A stretch of 64,000 bases of DNA from Chondrus crispus (Eukaryota > Rhodophyta > Florideophyceae > Gigartinales > Gigartinaceae): contig NW_005178511.1 in the NCBI RefSeq assembly GCF_000350225.1, positions 330,442 to 394,441 on the forward strand, in the 5' to 3' direction. Below the pieces are notes generated by a model that had not been told where the DNA came from, ran no database searches, and worked only from the letters and a program-made list of their open reading frames with translations. Shown here piece by piece: positions 10,470 to 20,869 of the stretch. Numbering within the stretch: the first letter of the stretch is position 1; each line of letters begins with the position of its first letter. The position numbers were made by a program, and so were the translations under genes.

Positions 10470-11375
10470 TTGAAGTTGAAGCTTGCGAAGTGTTCCTTCG
10501 CGCAATCACAGACCAGGCTATTGGGGCACGTCATCGGAAAGAAAGGGATTGAGGTGGATCCAGAGAAGACATCGATCATTTGGGACACCCCCGAGCCGCG
10601 CACCAAGACGGAGTTACGAAGCTTCCTTGGACTAGCGGGGTATTACCGCCGATTTATCCCTAATTTCGCAGAAGTCTCTGCATCGTTGCATGCTGCTACT
10701 TCTACCAAAGTCGAATTTGAATTTACGGAAGGGATGCGGACCGCCTTCCAGAAGTTGAAGAAGAGGGTGACGTCTCCTTCGCTGTTGGCGCTCCCGAAGT
10801 TTGACGAACCATTCGTCGTCGAGACAGGTGCATCCAACATGGCAGTGGGAGCAGTTCTGGCTCAGAAGAAGGAAGACAAGAAGGTTCACCGGATACAATA
10901 CGCCAGCAGGACGATGACGGAGACTAAGAAGAAGTACCGCACCTGTGAGAGAGAAGCGTTAGCGGTGATCTTCGCGCTAAAGAAATTTCGGGTATATTTG
11001 CTCTCAACGCAAAAGTTCAAGTTGATTACGGATCACCAAGCGCTTCAGTATGCGTTCAAAAAGAAGGACATTCACGGTAGACTTGCCCGTTGGTTGGATT
11101 TCCTGGCGGAGTACGAATTCGAGATATTGTACCGCTCTGGCTCAAAGAATTGTGCCGCTGACTTTCTCTCGCGTCTACGAGAAGACGATGGCAGGCGCGA
11201 GGAGGATGAGGGGGACCTGGTATGTGGTGCTGCTTTTGCGAAAGGAGATATACTGGAAGAAATGGAACCTCATGTGCGGGACACGTACCGTTATCTCGAA
11301 GGCGAAGAGATGGTCGAGCAAGGTGCTGCGCAGAGGCGCAGAATCAAGAAGAACTCCAGGCGGTTCCTTGCCTGA
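10470..11375 (+). pseudogene. RT connection and RNase H of gypsy element 1
   Basis: Starts in the RT thumb (KLAKCSFAQSQTRLLGHVIG, FLGLAGYYRRFIPNFA) and continues into RNase H (VETGASNMAVGAVLAQKK, CEREALAVIFALKKFRVYLL, ITDHQALQYAF, AADFLSR). Broken relative to neighbouring pol segments. Confidence 0.88.
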
Positions 11376-12486
11376 GACGGAAGGCTGTTTCGCAGGACGA
11401 AGAATAGGATCAGAACAATCCCTTCTCGGGGGACTCGACTGCGGATATTGCGGTCGCTGCATGACGACATTGGCCACTGGGACGCTACAGCTACGAGGCA
11501 GTTCGTCCTTGACAGGTACTGGTGGCCGGGAGTTCATGGTGATATCTACGCCTACGTTCGTGGATGTCAAGGCTGCCAAAAGGCTACACCCATCCCGACG
11601 TAAAAGAGCATGGCGGTGATACCAGTCTCTCAGCACTTTGAGACATTCTCGATAGACTTTTGCGGGACCCCTTCCTAAGACGAAGAACGGAAAACGTTAC
11701 ATCCAGATAGCGGTCGAACATCTGACTAGTTGGCCCCTGGCTTGGGCAACCGAGACCGCTACGTCTGCGGAAGTTGTCAAGTTCGTGAAGGAAGAGATCA
11801 TATATTCGTTTGGTCCCCCTCGGACTATAGTCTCAGATAACGCAACATGTTTCAGCGCGACAGCGTTGAAGAACTTCATGGCACAACAGGGAATTTCATG
11901 GAAACCGGTCCTCGCCTATGCTCCGATGTCCAACGGAAAAGCGGCGCGTATGGTTGGGACCATCAAGCGTTCAATTCGGAAGACGCTATTAGGTCAGGGC
12001 GCGGCTACCTCTAAACGGGAATCGGCGTTGAAACAGATTCTCTACGGGTACCGTCGGCGCCGACTGTCCGACGGGTTCTCCCCGTTCGAGTTGATGTATG
12101 GAGTTAAGCCGCCCTCGCAACCCCAGACCGAGTCGAACCAAATCCGGTGGGGGGGCGTTGAGGGGCGCAACTTGGAACTGTTAGCGACCCTCGCGCTCCG
12201 AGCGACGAGGACTGCTAAACAGCTGGACAGGAAGAGCAAGAAGATGGCAGTTATCTCACAACGCCAATTTGACGTAGGCGACCAGGTTCTGGTTGCCCGA
12301 GGAACAGCCTTGGGAGGGCTACAGAAGTGGTCTTTAGGAGAATCGAAGTACTACGGCCCCTGCAGGGTAGTACGGGCAAAGCACCCACGGTACACACTCG
12401 TGTCGCCTGGTTTGCGTTACAGTCGACGGAATATACATGCAAGCCGTTTAATCCCTTCCATTCAGAAACCCGCACATCTTATGTAG
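11376..12486 (+). pseudogene. Integrase of gypsy element 1
   Basis: The central DDE core is visible in the 11785-12486 frame: FGPPRTIVSDNATCFSA, then a pattern like YAPMSNGKAARMVGTIKRSI, then a C-terminal small-barrel region ending near PSIQKPAHLM. No chromodomain follows the integrase, in contrast to gypsy element 2. Damaged copy. Confidence 0.85.
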
Positions 12487-12574
12487 ATGTGATGCATTGG
12501 TTACCTACACATGCACTAGATTGAAGATGACTCGGATGAATAACGTTTCTTTTGGATGAACTATCTTTGGTTGA

Positions 12575-13294
12575 TTACTTGAGTGATCCTTTCGCACGAT
12601 GGCCCTTACCATGTGAGGGAGTTGGGCCACGATTACCTCGACGAACCCTCTTCTTCTTGTGTTCCTGACCGAGACTCTTGCCGTCGCTTCTATCCCGCTT
12701 TGCCATTCGGTGCACGACGCGCATATCGTCGAAGTACTGAAACTTGGTCGGATAGCCAGCGGGGCAGCACAAGCGGTGAGAACTTCTCGTGAGCTGCATG
12801 GCATACCGCTCAGAACAGTCATATATCAGCGCCGGTTCCGTCCGTGCGTCCAGACAAATAGCGTGCTGGAAGCGATGGATGTCATTGAGGCGGAGGACGT
12901 AGACACCAGCTTCCACACTTGTCGACAGGCGGAGTAGCCAATCGAAGTCCGAGCTCCGCCATAACGGGTACCTGGCACTGGACCTGCCATGAACGATTGA
13001 CCTAGGCGGTGGAACCACATGATCCAAGGATACGGTGCCGTGGTAATCAGCTTGAAGCGTCCGTTGGACATGAGTGAAGTGATGAACGCTCGGCGATTAG
13101 TTCTTTCAGCGCTCGAACTCGGTGACTCGGTCCGACTCCGCCCCCCAGACGCGGTCGGCAGCGCGCCGGCCAGCGACCAGGGAGATGGCGTTGCAGACGG
13201 CAGAGCGGAGACAGAGGATGGTGTTGTCTTGAAACGGTACGGGTTGAGACCTGGTGAAATACCTCGACGCCAAGGGAGAGACGTTGCGAGACAT
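12575..13294 (-). pseudogene. Antisense accessory region, possible cysteine peptidase
   Basis: Downstream continuation of the antisense gene. One frame has NTILCLRSAVCNAISLVAGR, where a Cys followed by small residues and Asn-Ala looks like the catalytic-Cys helix of a papain/Ulp1/OTU-type peptidase. The next has GVYVLRLNDIHRFQHAICLD then PALIYDCSERYA, giving a plausible His and Asp. The C-terminus is very basic (EHKKKRVRRGNRG). The fold assignment rests on motif spacing only. Several breaks. Confidence 0.45.
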
Positions 13295-13297
13295 GGC

Positions 13298-14037
13298 TTA
13301 GTTAACGCGCTTCTTCTTGCCCCTATTCTGGCTACACCAGTTGTCAATAGCCAGGACTGCGTCCATACGTGTCGAGGAGTCTCGTCCGAGGGCAGAGTTG
13401 AAGCCCCGGCGGGCGTCTTCGTTCTCGGAGGGCACACGATCGAACGTCATCGTGTAGAGCAGGATAAGGTAGTTATCCTGACTCCCCTCCCCCACGGCGT
13501 AATAGCACCCCTGGGCTTCGCCATTGCTGCCGTCGGAGCACCAAACCAGGTCGACGACCCAATCAGGGTCGTCGCAGCAGTTGTACTCTGTCTCGTTGCC
13601 GTGGCTCCGGGTGAGCCCGAGCCGGAAGCACCGGTCTGCAGTAAACCAGGCCTTCCGGGACAGACGAGCCGCGACGAATGCCAGCACGTGGGGCCCGAAG
13701 AGAGGTCGGGCCCCGGCGGCAGAGACGGCCACCACGACGGATGCACGATTACCGACCTCTTTGTATCTAATGCGGAAGGATCCATCTCCTACCTGATACT
13801 TAACCGCCGATACGTCGGAGCGTCCTGCGTGCTCCCAAAGGGTTGGGAGGTGTTCAGCATTCCTTGCGTCTTCGAAGTTAATGAACGGGCGGTTGACGCG
13901 GTGGGATGCCCTTCGCGGACGTCCTCCCCGTTCTCGCGCCACACGCCCGCCGAACGACGGGCCGCCTTGGTGGCGATCGCTCGACGAGGGAACTTCCCGC
14001 CAGTGGAAGCCCTCGCCGTCTGCTTGGTCCGAGCCAT
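13298..14037 (-). pseudogene. Antisense accessory ORF with histone H3 tail-like N-terminus
   Basis: On the strand opposite to gag-pol, between integrase and the 3' LTR, an ORF has an ATG at 14037-14035 and reads [19 protein letters not shown], continuing [12 protein letters not shown]. After the initiator Met this matches residues 1-29 of histone H3 at 23 of 29 positions; K4, K14 and K23 are kept while K9 (Ala), K18 (Arg) and K27 (Arg) are replaced. The similarity stops where the histone fold would begin, so this is a tail without a histone core. Downstream minus-strand sequence contains well-composed segments such as [20 protein letters not shown]. The gene is broken. Antisense extra ORFs at this position are known in some plant Ty3/gypsy elements. 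Chromatin targeting or interference with H3-modifying enzymes is inference. Confidence 0.75.
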
Positions 14038-14485
14038 GTCGCACAGAGAGTACCGCCCGAAGGACCACAGACCTCTCGTGCGTGGCTCGGAACGCGGCGC
14101 GTTCCAACGAAGTCCCGAAACGGGAACAACGAGAAACGGAGGCTCAGGCGACGCCGAGACCACGCGGCCTGAGGCTCAGACGGCGTGGGACGATTAACGG
14201 CCGGAGGCCCGAGAGACGCGGAGACCACGCGACCCGGGGCTACGGTGACGCTGAACGTGAAAACCACAAGTTCGGGCGACGCGGAGACCACACCGCCCGA
14301 AGTTGAGGTTGAAGTGCGGAAGCAGCGCGAGAAAGAAGCGATGCCAGCGTAGTCGGTGCAAGACGGCGGTTCGGTGGAAAAGTGGAGACAAGGTGGCCGG
14401 GGGGGCCAGAGCAGTCACGCGAGGAAGCCGGCCAGTATATTTACGTACAGCGGCAGCCCCGTGGGCTGCGCTGGCGAGGGGGTCA

Positions 14486-14759
14486 TGTGGGATATTTTTA
14501 GGGAAAATTGCATTTTTACTGTAGAGGGAGTTTTTATACTGTAGTCCGAGATTTTCTTTGAATTTTAGAGAATCCCACGCGTACGGCCCGGCGGAATTCG
14601 GGCCGGACGCGTGGACGCTTCTGGAAGGAATTTCGTAGAAATAAAAGAGAGAGGGTGACGGGCGCCGCGGGGAAAAAGGGGGGAAGGAGACAACTCGGCC
14701 GACCCTCACCACGGAACTGCACACTCCCCAAAACCGCCTCCTCCATTTCACCGCCAACA
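14486..14759 (+). repeat. 3' LTR of gypsy element 1
   Basis: 274 bp, same ends as the 5' LTR (TGTGGGATAT to CAACA). Followed by CCGTC, the target duplication. About 17-18 differences from the 5' LTR counted by eye. Confidence 0.92.
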
Positions 14760-14764
14760 CCGTC

Positions 14765-15111
14765 CTTGAAGGTTATTCCCCCGTCGCCGTGTAAGCCGGC
14801 GACAGTCGCCGGCGGGCGACGGCGGACATTTAATTAGGGTTACTGAACTACGCGGCAGTATCCCTTCCTCCGTAGCAAGTTGTGCCCACATATGGGCACA
14901 AAAAAAATATAAATATTTATTCTATGGCCGGGCCAATGAGTCCATCCTGCCGTTACGAAGCTTGCATTTCCAATATCTCCAAATCCGTTTTCAAATAAGC
15001 CAAAAGGCATCCACCAATCGATGTAATGCATGCAAAAACCTAGGGTTCAGACCTCATTTCCCACCTCACTGCTTTCATATTGATTGATCTCCAGCAGTCT
15101 CTGCCCTCACA
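14765..15111. other. Spacer between gypsy element 1 and the piggyBac ORF
   Basis: GC-rich at first (GCCGGCGACAGTCGCCGGCG), then AT-rich. Contains GTGCCCACATATGGGCAC at 14882-14899, nearly palindromic and similar to TGCCCATATATGGGCA at 17322-17337 on the other side of the piggyBac gene; the pair may be subterminal inverted repeats of that element. Confidence 0.5.
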
Positions 15112-17011
15112 CTAGTACTGGCGATCCATGACATAACCAACGGGGTCACCGACAGTGTGATAAGCTTCAAAACAGTTCCTCTCGGAGCCAACACAAAGAA
15201 AGGTGTCCCTTTCACAGCTGGTGCAGAAGACAAATGTCTTTGGAGCTTTGCTTGAAGGCTTGTTGTGCCTCAGCATACCAAACGAGCACAGAACACACCT
15301 TTTTCTTCTGTTAGCATTAAGAATACATCTTGGTAAGTGTTGTAGATTTGTAGACAATCTCATATCGCCAAGAGCCATTGTAGAGCTCATTCGACGCCTC
15401 TTCAAAGGATTACAAACTGAAACCGTGGTACTTCTTGGACTCTCAACTATCGTAGACTTCATATGGCTCCAAGGAATTTCACGTCGAAAAGCTTTGTGAG
15501 CTGACTTGCGGCTCCAACTTTCACAGTCATGCTTTCGAATAGAAATAAACGAATTAGACACAGATGTATCTAGCAACCAATAAAAGAGAGGAAGCCAGGT
15601 CCTCACACCACTTAAATGACAACCGTAGTTAGATCGAAGCTGGTCTGCGATATCAACGCCACCCATATGATGATTGTAGTCATCAACTAGTGGGATGGCC
15701 AGTTCCTTTCGAGCACTTGAACCAAAAACTTTTCTCACCTCTTTTGCATTGGTTGCGGTCTCCCTTGGCCTTCTCCGATTTCTCACAACAGTGTAACCAG
15801 GACCAACTGGATGAATAGTTGACAACATCAAAACAGCTCCATTATCAATCCAACAAATACACTTCACGTCGTCGGTCACAACTGACCCAATAGTGTCCCA
15901 TTCCATTTTAGAACTAAGTACACCTCTTACCTTGAGAGCAGCAGGGAAGCCTGAAGTATTTGCTCTTGTCGTTCCTGCACATCCGACGTTCTTACATCTT
16001 AACATCATCAACAGAGCCACACTTGTGAACAGGTTGTCCATGTAGACTTGGTACATAACAGGGTTGTCATCGTTAGTACCAGGAAGCCTTTCCACTAGTC
16101 GTGCCACCACAGCAGATGAGTGCATAACCTTTCCTTTGCAGGCTTCCATTTCTTTCCATTTGTATTTGTTGGAATGAGGAAAGAACTCATACACATATCC
16201 TCTTTCGCAGAGAGCCCATATCTTAAACCCTTATCCAATTGGCTTGTTCTTAATACGGACTGTCTCTGAACAGCGTCCCATACAGGTGATCATCATTTCA
16301 TCTACAGAAACACGGCACCCCGGTGTCCACAAAGCCTTTGATGGTTCCCTGACATTTGTGAACAAAGGCTCTACCTTGTTAAAGAAAAAAGACTTGCCAT
16401 TGTCTGTGGTGGGGTCACAAACATGCAAGAAGCGCTTAATTTCTTCAAAGCGCTGCAGCGACATTATTTGGGTTACTGGATGGGTTGGTGTGTCTTCATC
16501 ACCGCACCAATAGTCGTCTATTCTTCTCTCTTTATGCAAGCCCATGTAAAGAAGTATGCCAATAAAAGCCTAACTCCTTAAGACCGATTGGTGACCAAGG
16601 TCTTTTGTTAGGTGCATCTGCTTGTTTCATTTCTGCGTATCTGTTGGTATTCATAACAATCTGTTCAAGAATTTTATCAGAAAAGAATCGCTGAAAGACT
16701 GACATGGCTGTAGTTTTAAACTCTCTGTCACGAAGTTTGGGTTTGCCACATTCTTGTATTCTGGTATCAGGGAATTCCAATGGTTCAAAAGATAGAATCA
16801 CTGATGGGAACGGTGGCTGTTTACGAGGTTTGCGAAGCGGTCGCTCTGACAAATCACAGTCCTGTTCAGAGACCGCGCCATCTTCAGTGGTGCTTGCAAC
16901 ATTACATAGTGCCTGCGAATACAGTCCTTTGTCATGTCTGAAAAGAACTGTTAAGGGCATGTCGTCATCGCTGGAATACATGTCTTCTGTCTCGTGATCA
17001 GATGACGACAT
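15112..17011 (-). pseudogene. piggyBac-type transposase, two breaks
   Basis: DDE transposase that inserts at TTAA. N-terminal acidic region (MSSSDHETEDMYSSDDDMP), then the core: RVSVDEMMITCMGR with the first Asp, YQVYMDNLFTS with the second, KCICWIDNG, and DDYNHHMGGVDIADQLRSNY with the third. The C-terminus has the cysteine-rich domain (RKRCVLCSFG, FVFCTSCERDTFLC). There is one frame change near 16568, after KELG, and one in-frame TAA at about 16230 after IKNKPIG; otherwise the family pattern is complete. The flanking TTAA duplications could not be assigned with confidence. Confidence 0.88.
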
Positions 17012-17321
17012 TTTGGCTCAAAAAAAACAACACAGACAAAGTTGATTAGGACTTCTTCCAGTCCAAAGCGTTCGGAGAGATGTGACAATTGACTTCGAGA
17101 TCGCATGGAAGAGCCAGCAATAGCCAATCTGATCTCGAAGAATTGTGGAAATTTCACGTGTATGCTTACTGTAGGGTATATGTTATGTATTTCATAATTG
17201 ACCTATTTATGGAGAATGAGACTTTCAGAAACGGTTCAAACCACCGTCTTTACCATTTGTACATATGTTTCTGATCTTAACTAAGCTTTTTGCCAATTCC
17301 ACTGCCCGTTTCGGGCATTTC

Positions 17322-17337
17322 TGCCCATATATGGGCA
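17322..17337. repeat. TGCCCATATATGGGCA palindrome
   Basis: 16-bp perfect palindrome upstream of the piggyBac transposase; a near copy lies at 14882-14899 downstream. Related GCCCAAAATTGGGC occurs near 24051. A piggyBac subterminal motif is possible. Confidence 0.5.
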
Positions 17338-17746
17338 CAATACAGAGGAAGTGATACTGTACCAAATGAAGGAGGACCGACAGGGCACCTCGAGAGGTCC
17401 ATGAAGGACAACGAGTGTGTGAACACTATCACGCATTTTCACAAAGCAGAGGGTTTTAGGAGAGGGCGCGAGAGAATTTTTTCCTTTAAAAAATAATACT
17501 GTAAACACTTTTCCCCTAAGGGATGCTGTACCTTGAATGGTCGACCTTTATTTTAACTAGAAGAGGGAGCCAGGGCGCAGAAGCGGCCAGCCCTTAATGT
17601 TATGATACATCCAGAAATGAACCTCCCTGACGGTTCATTTCTGAAAGGGCCTCGTGCTTACTGGTTAAAGATGCAAAATGTAGGAGGAATAAAACCGGGC
17701 ACTGTGAAATAAAAGCCGTTTGAGTAACATTTCTCAATTTATTTAC

Positions 17747-18178
17747 CTAAGCAGAGGGACCAGCAGCACTACCGGAACCCCCTTGAGGGCCTGAAGTCAT
17801 GCTTTCCTTCTTCAACCTCCTTTCCAAGCGTTTCTTGTTCTTGTTTTGAATCTTGGACCTCTGTGATTCCGAGATTAAATTCCACTCCCTCGTAGTTTTT
17901 CGACTTTTTTGAAAAACGTACCCTGAAAGGTGCTTCATTTTATTTTCTTGAATTCTTGTACGGCAAAGGGGACAGTGTCCTGCTTGACGGTTTACAGGAT
18001 GATCAAAAGTTCTGCCATCATCAAAGATTTCCACCACTGGACACGTAGGAGTGTTAGATAGAAGACAGGGAGCAATGCAGTCTTTATGAAAGACGTGTCT
18101 GCATTGTAACTCGACGACGTCTCCATCAGGCGGGCATTGGCAGATGATGCACAACTGCGGATGACCAACGGCGCTCAT
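17747..18178 (-). CDS. RING-H2 finger protein, 143 aa
   Basis: Probable E3 ubiquitin ligase. Cysteine/histidine ligands appear as CIICQC, then LQCRHVFHKDC, then a long insertion and HCPLCRTR, a C3H2C3 RING-H2 with an unusually long loop between the central and last pairs. The C-terminal half is basic (KNKKRLERRLKKESM) and ends in a Gly/Ser tail. ATG and stop are both present and the frame is clean. It lies 736 bp beyond the piggyBac transposase start, same strand. It could be a small host gene or a passenger of a transposon. Confidence 0.65.
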   Translation of the reverse strand: MSAVGHPQLCIICQCPPDGDVVELQCRHVFHKDCIAPCLLSNTPTCPVVEIFDDGRTFDHPVNRQAGHCPLCRTRIQENKMKHLSGYVFQKSRKTTREWNLISESQRSKIQNKNKKRLERRLKKESMTSGPQGGSGSAAGPSA

Positions 18179-19760
18179 GTTCGAACAACAAGGACTGCTT
18201 GCGAACTTGGGAGAAACGAAGGATGCGAAAGGTTGGTGCGCTTGTCTCAGATCTGATAGTTCGCCTGTACCCGTTCAGTATTTAAAGAGTTGTTGGGGGC
18301 AGAGATTTCCTATTGCTGTGTTAGACTAGTTGCCATTTTAAAAATAGAATACTGGATTGATGCAAACGTAGAATAGAAACACATATGCGCTTGAGCATAT
18401 ACGTAGCAGTCTAATGAAGCGTATACGAAACGTTTGAAAACATTTACTGCGGCTCGCGACGACTTTCATAACGAGATTTTCTCTGATTTTCATTCAGTCA
18501 AGAAATAAATGACGATCCAGAAAATCTGACTAGAAACTGTGTTTGAAAAACAGAGTGTATACCTGTTTTAAAGATGTGGCGTGCGAATTCTTCCAAGCAT
18601 ATCGAACTATTTTTAGAATGTAAGATTTCTGCCAAGTATCTCAACTATGGTGCATAGAGGTACACAAGTAGACTTTCAGTTGTGGAGATCTGAAATCGAC
18701 CGTATACATAGCAGAAGAGAGAGGAAGGACAACGGAAAGAGTATAGTGTGGCCCTGCAAATCTAGGGAGATTTGGAGGCACATATTTCAATATCTCAGCG
18801 TCCACCAAAGCCGTTCTATGTGGTACATCAGAACCTAGCAGAAACGTTTACCGAATAATTCGACGTTTACCAAATAATTCAACGTTTACCGAATAATTCC
18901 AAATAAGCTTGTGTCAAAGAGAGTGTAAATTAATGTTTCTAAAAATAGCGAACTAGTTTTCTGGCACAGCGGCAGCCAGGATTTGTAGTTGAAGCGAACG
19001 CCAAATCTTTTAATTGTACGTCTTTAAATATAGTTGGTCGTGAGGTCAGATTATCCTATCAAGAGCAGGTACGTTCCACGTTTTACATCATGATGAACAT
19101 CGTACCAAATGTTGATTGAGTGATTTAAAATAATATACCCAACGCGTTGTCTGCATGACACCACGGAATCTCGTAAATAGACGTACTTGCGCCCAAGTAA
19201 AATATGCAGCAGTTCTATGAGATGTATACGATACCACTGCCAGCACATTTCTACTGCATTTCGCGACAACTGCTAGATCAAATTCTCTGACGTGAGTTAA
19301 GTAAAAGTTTTGACTGGAAGCCGGGTGATTCTTTACTGAAACGACCGTTCAGAAACTGGGTCCATTCCTATTTAGACGTAGAAATTACGAACTTCTACAG
19401 GAATGTCAGGCTATTTTTAGTAGAGCAGAATTCTGCAGAGAATTTCACCTGTGGTCCTCAGAGTCAAACAAGTGAACACTTAACTGCTGAGAAGTAAAAT
19501 CAGGTCACAATGTTCCATGCCACTAAAATCTTGTTTCGTTAGACGTTCTTCCAATAAATTTTAGGTCTAAACCATCAGGACGGATATGCCTTGCCATGGG
19601 AACGTTTTATGAAAAAGGGTTCATATTTATGCAGTCAACTTGTATGTAGTTCAGTCTATTTTTAGCTTCAACTGCAATAACGAGAAAACATCTTCTCTGG
19701 ATACCTCCGTGACAGCGTTTGTATTTCTACACGCATGATAAATCTGAACATTCTGTCGTG
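18179..19760. other. AT-rich spacer
   Basis: No gene recognised. It holds a 19-bp x3 tandem repeat at 18844-18900 and several scattered copies of CTATTTTTAG or its complement (about 18609, 18948, 19409, 19656). Confidence 0.55.
18844..18900. repeat. 19-bp tandem repeat, three units
   Basis: Units ACGTTTACCGAATAATTCG, ACGTTTACCAAATAATTCA and ACGTTTACCGAATAATTCC in direct succession. Confidence 0.9.
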
Positions 19761-19879
19761 TGTCTCACCATACAACAGAAACTATCACAGCACTCTGTAC
19801 CACGACATCAATTTCTGATAAGATGGATAAGGTGAGAGACTGCCCTCCCTTTACAGTAAGATGGTTTTCATATTTTTTA

Positions 19880-20629
19880 TTAATCTTTTTGACGCAGTAC
19901 ACGCGATAACGCCTGGGTCCTCCCATCTTTGTCATACGCGGCATGAAACCCTTGAACGGCTGGTTCCCAATCATTGTCACTTCCGATATCCGTCAGACCG
20001 ATTCGTACAGGTCCAAATTCCTGTACTCGTTCCACTAAAGCCATGATTGGCAAGAAGCAATTCTTCTGTCCAGAAAGGGTCCACACCGGATGGCTATAGT
20101 TCGGAACCATTTTCTTTCGCATCTCTGAGTCTGTAAACTTTCTCATTGGTTGACAGTTGAGATTTTTGTCTCCCCTTCGCCACAGCTCAACCACTTCTTC
20201 TATGGTTTTCGGTAGTCCTGGAATGAATTTGACTACTGTACTGGGTTCCATGTGAGCCCCTGTTTTCTGTTTCTTATGCAATGAATGAATAAATGAATCG
20301 AAGTCCCGTTCTGTTGCCTCTGCAGCTGCAGAAGCAATGCAATCCTTTTGTATCAACGGTTCTTTACTTCCATCTTCCCCGGCGTTTTCTTCCAATGAGG
20401 CGTACAACTGTACGCTCGTATTTCTTTTCGACAGCGCACTAGAAGATTCCTTCCTTCTCTGGTGCAAGATAAATAGTCTCTGCTGTAGCTCTTTCTTCCA
20501 AACTTCCATTTTCTCATCTTGAACAGCATAAATTTGTGCTTCATTCTCTGAATCGCTTCCCTGATTTTTCGATTTGCCGACAGAAGTAGTGCTACCCGAC
20601 GAAAGCAATATCTCCTTACTGATCTTCAT
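19880..20629 (-). CDS. Second ORF of Crypton-like element, 249 aa
   Basis: Lies 240 bp downstream of the tyrosine recombinase on the same strand. The N-terminal half is charged with a coiled-coil-like helix (EKMEVWKKELQQRLFILHQR). The C-terminal half has FIPGLPKTIEEVVELWRRGD followed by a Pro/Met region and SHPVWTLSGQKNCFLPIMAL, reminiscent of the GCR1_C-type DNA-binding domain found in some Cryptons. The assignment is by eye; alternatively it is an unrelated accessory protein. Frame is uninterrupted. Confidence 0.55.
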   Translation of the reverse strand: MKISKEILLSSGSTTSVGKSKNQGSDSENEAQIYAVQDEKMEVWKKELQQRLFILHQRRKESSSALSKRNTSVQLYASLEENAGEDGSKEPLIQKDCIASAAAEATERDFDSFIHSLHKKQKTGAHMEPSTVVKFIPGLPKTIEEVVELWRRGDKNLNCQPMRKFTDSEMRKKMVPNYSHPVWTLSGQKNCFLPIMALVERVQEFGPVRIGLTDIGSDNDWEPAVQGFHAAYDKDGRTQALSRVLRQKD

Positions 20630-20869
20630 ACCAATCTCCGGTTCAAGTTGCAGGATTTATCAAGGGGGGTTGAATCCGGCACCTTCTCCACCCCCTTGGA
20701 TCGGCCGCACGAACCCTCGTCTCTCCATTTTTTGTCGTGTGGGTCTGTTGGTTATTCCTCGCTCTGAAATTAGTAAGACGATCACTTATATCTCATTAAA
20801 ACAGAAAACTATGATCCATAAATCAAGTACCAGATTACTTATTGTACTCGACGAAAACATTTCACTAGA

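Larger units (their letters stand above)
7495..14759 (+). mobile_element. Ty3/gypsy LTR retrotransposon (fossil) with antisense accessory gene
   Basis: A 7.27-kb element bounded by two LTRs and a perfect 5-bp target duplication, CCGTC (7490-7494 and 14760-14764). Order on the + strand: gag, protease, reverse transcriptase, RNase H, integrase, ending near 12486. A further 2 kb before the 3' LTR carries ORFs on the opposite strand. By eye the LTRs differ at about 6% of positions, so the insertion is moderately old. The coding region is broken in several places. Confidence 0.93.

Noticed and set aside
13019-14197. 392-codon plus-strand ORF in gypsy element 1
   Set aside because: It lies exactly opposite the antisense gene, has odd composition and no domain; the minus strand carries the recognisable H3-like tail.
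14830-17597. TTAA sites at 14830-14833 and 17594-17597 as the piggyBac target duplications
   Set aside because: Sequences inside the two sites are not inverted repeats of each other, so the ends remain unassigned.
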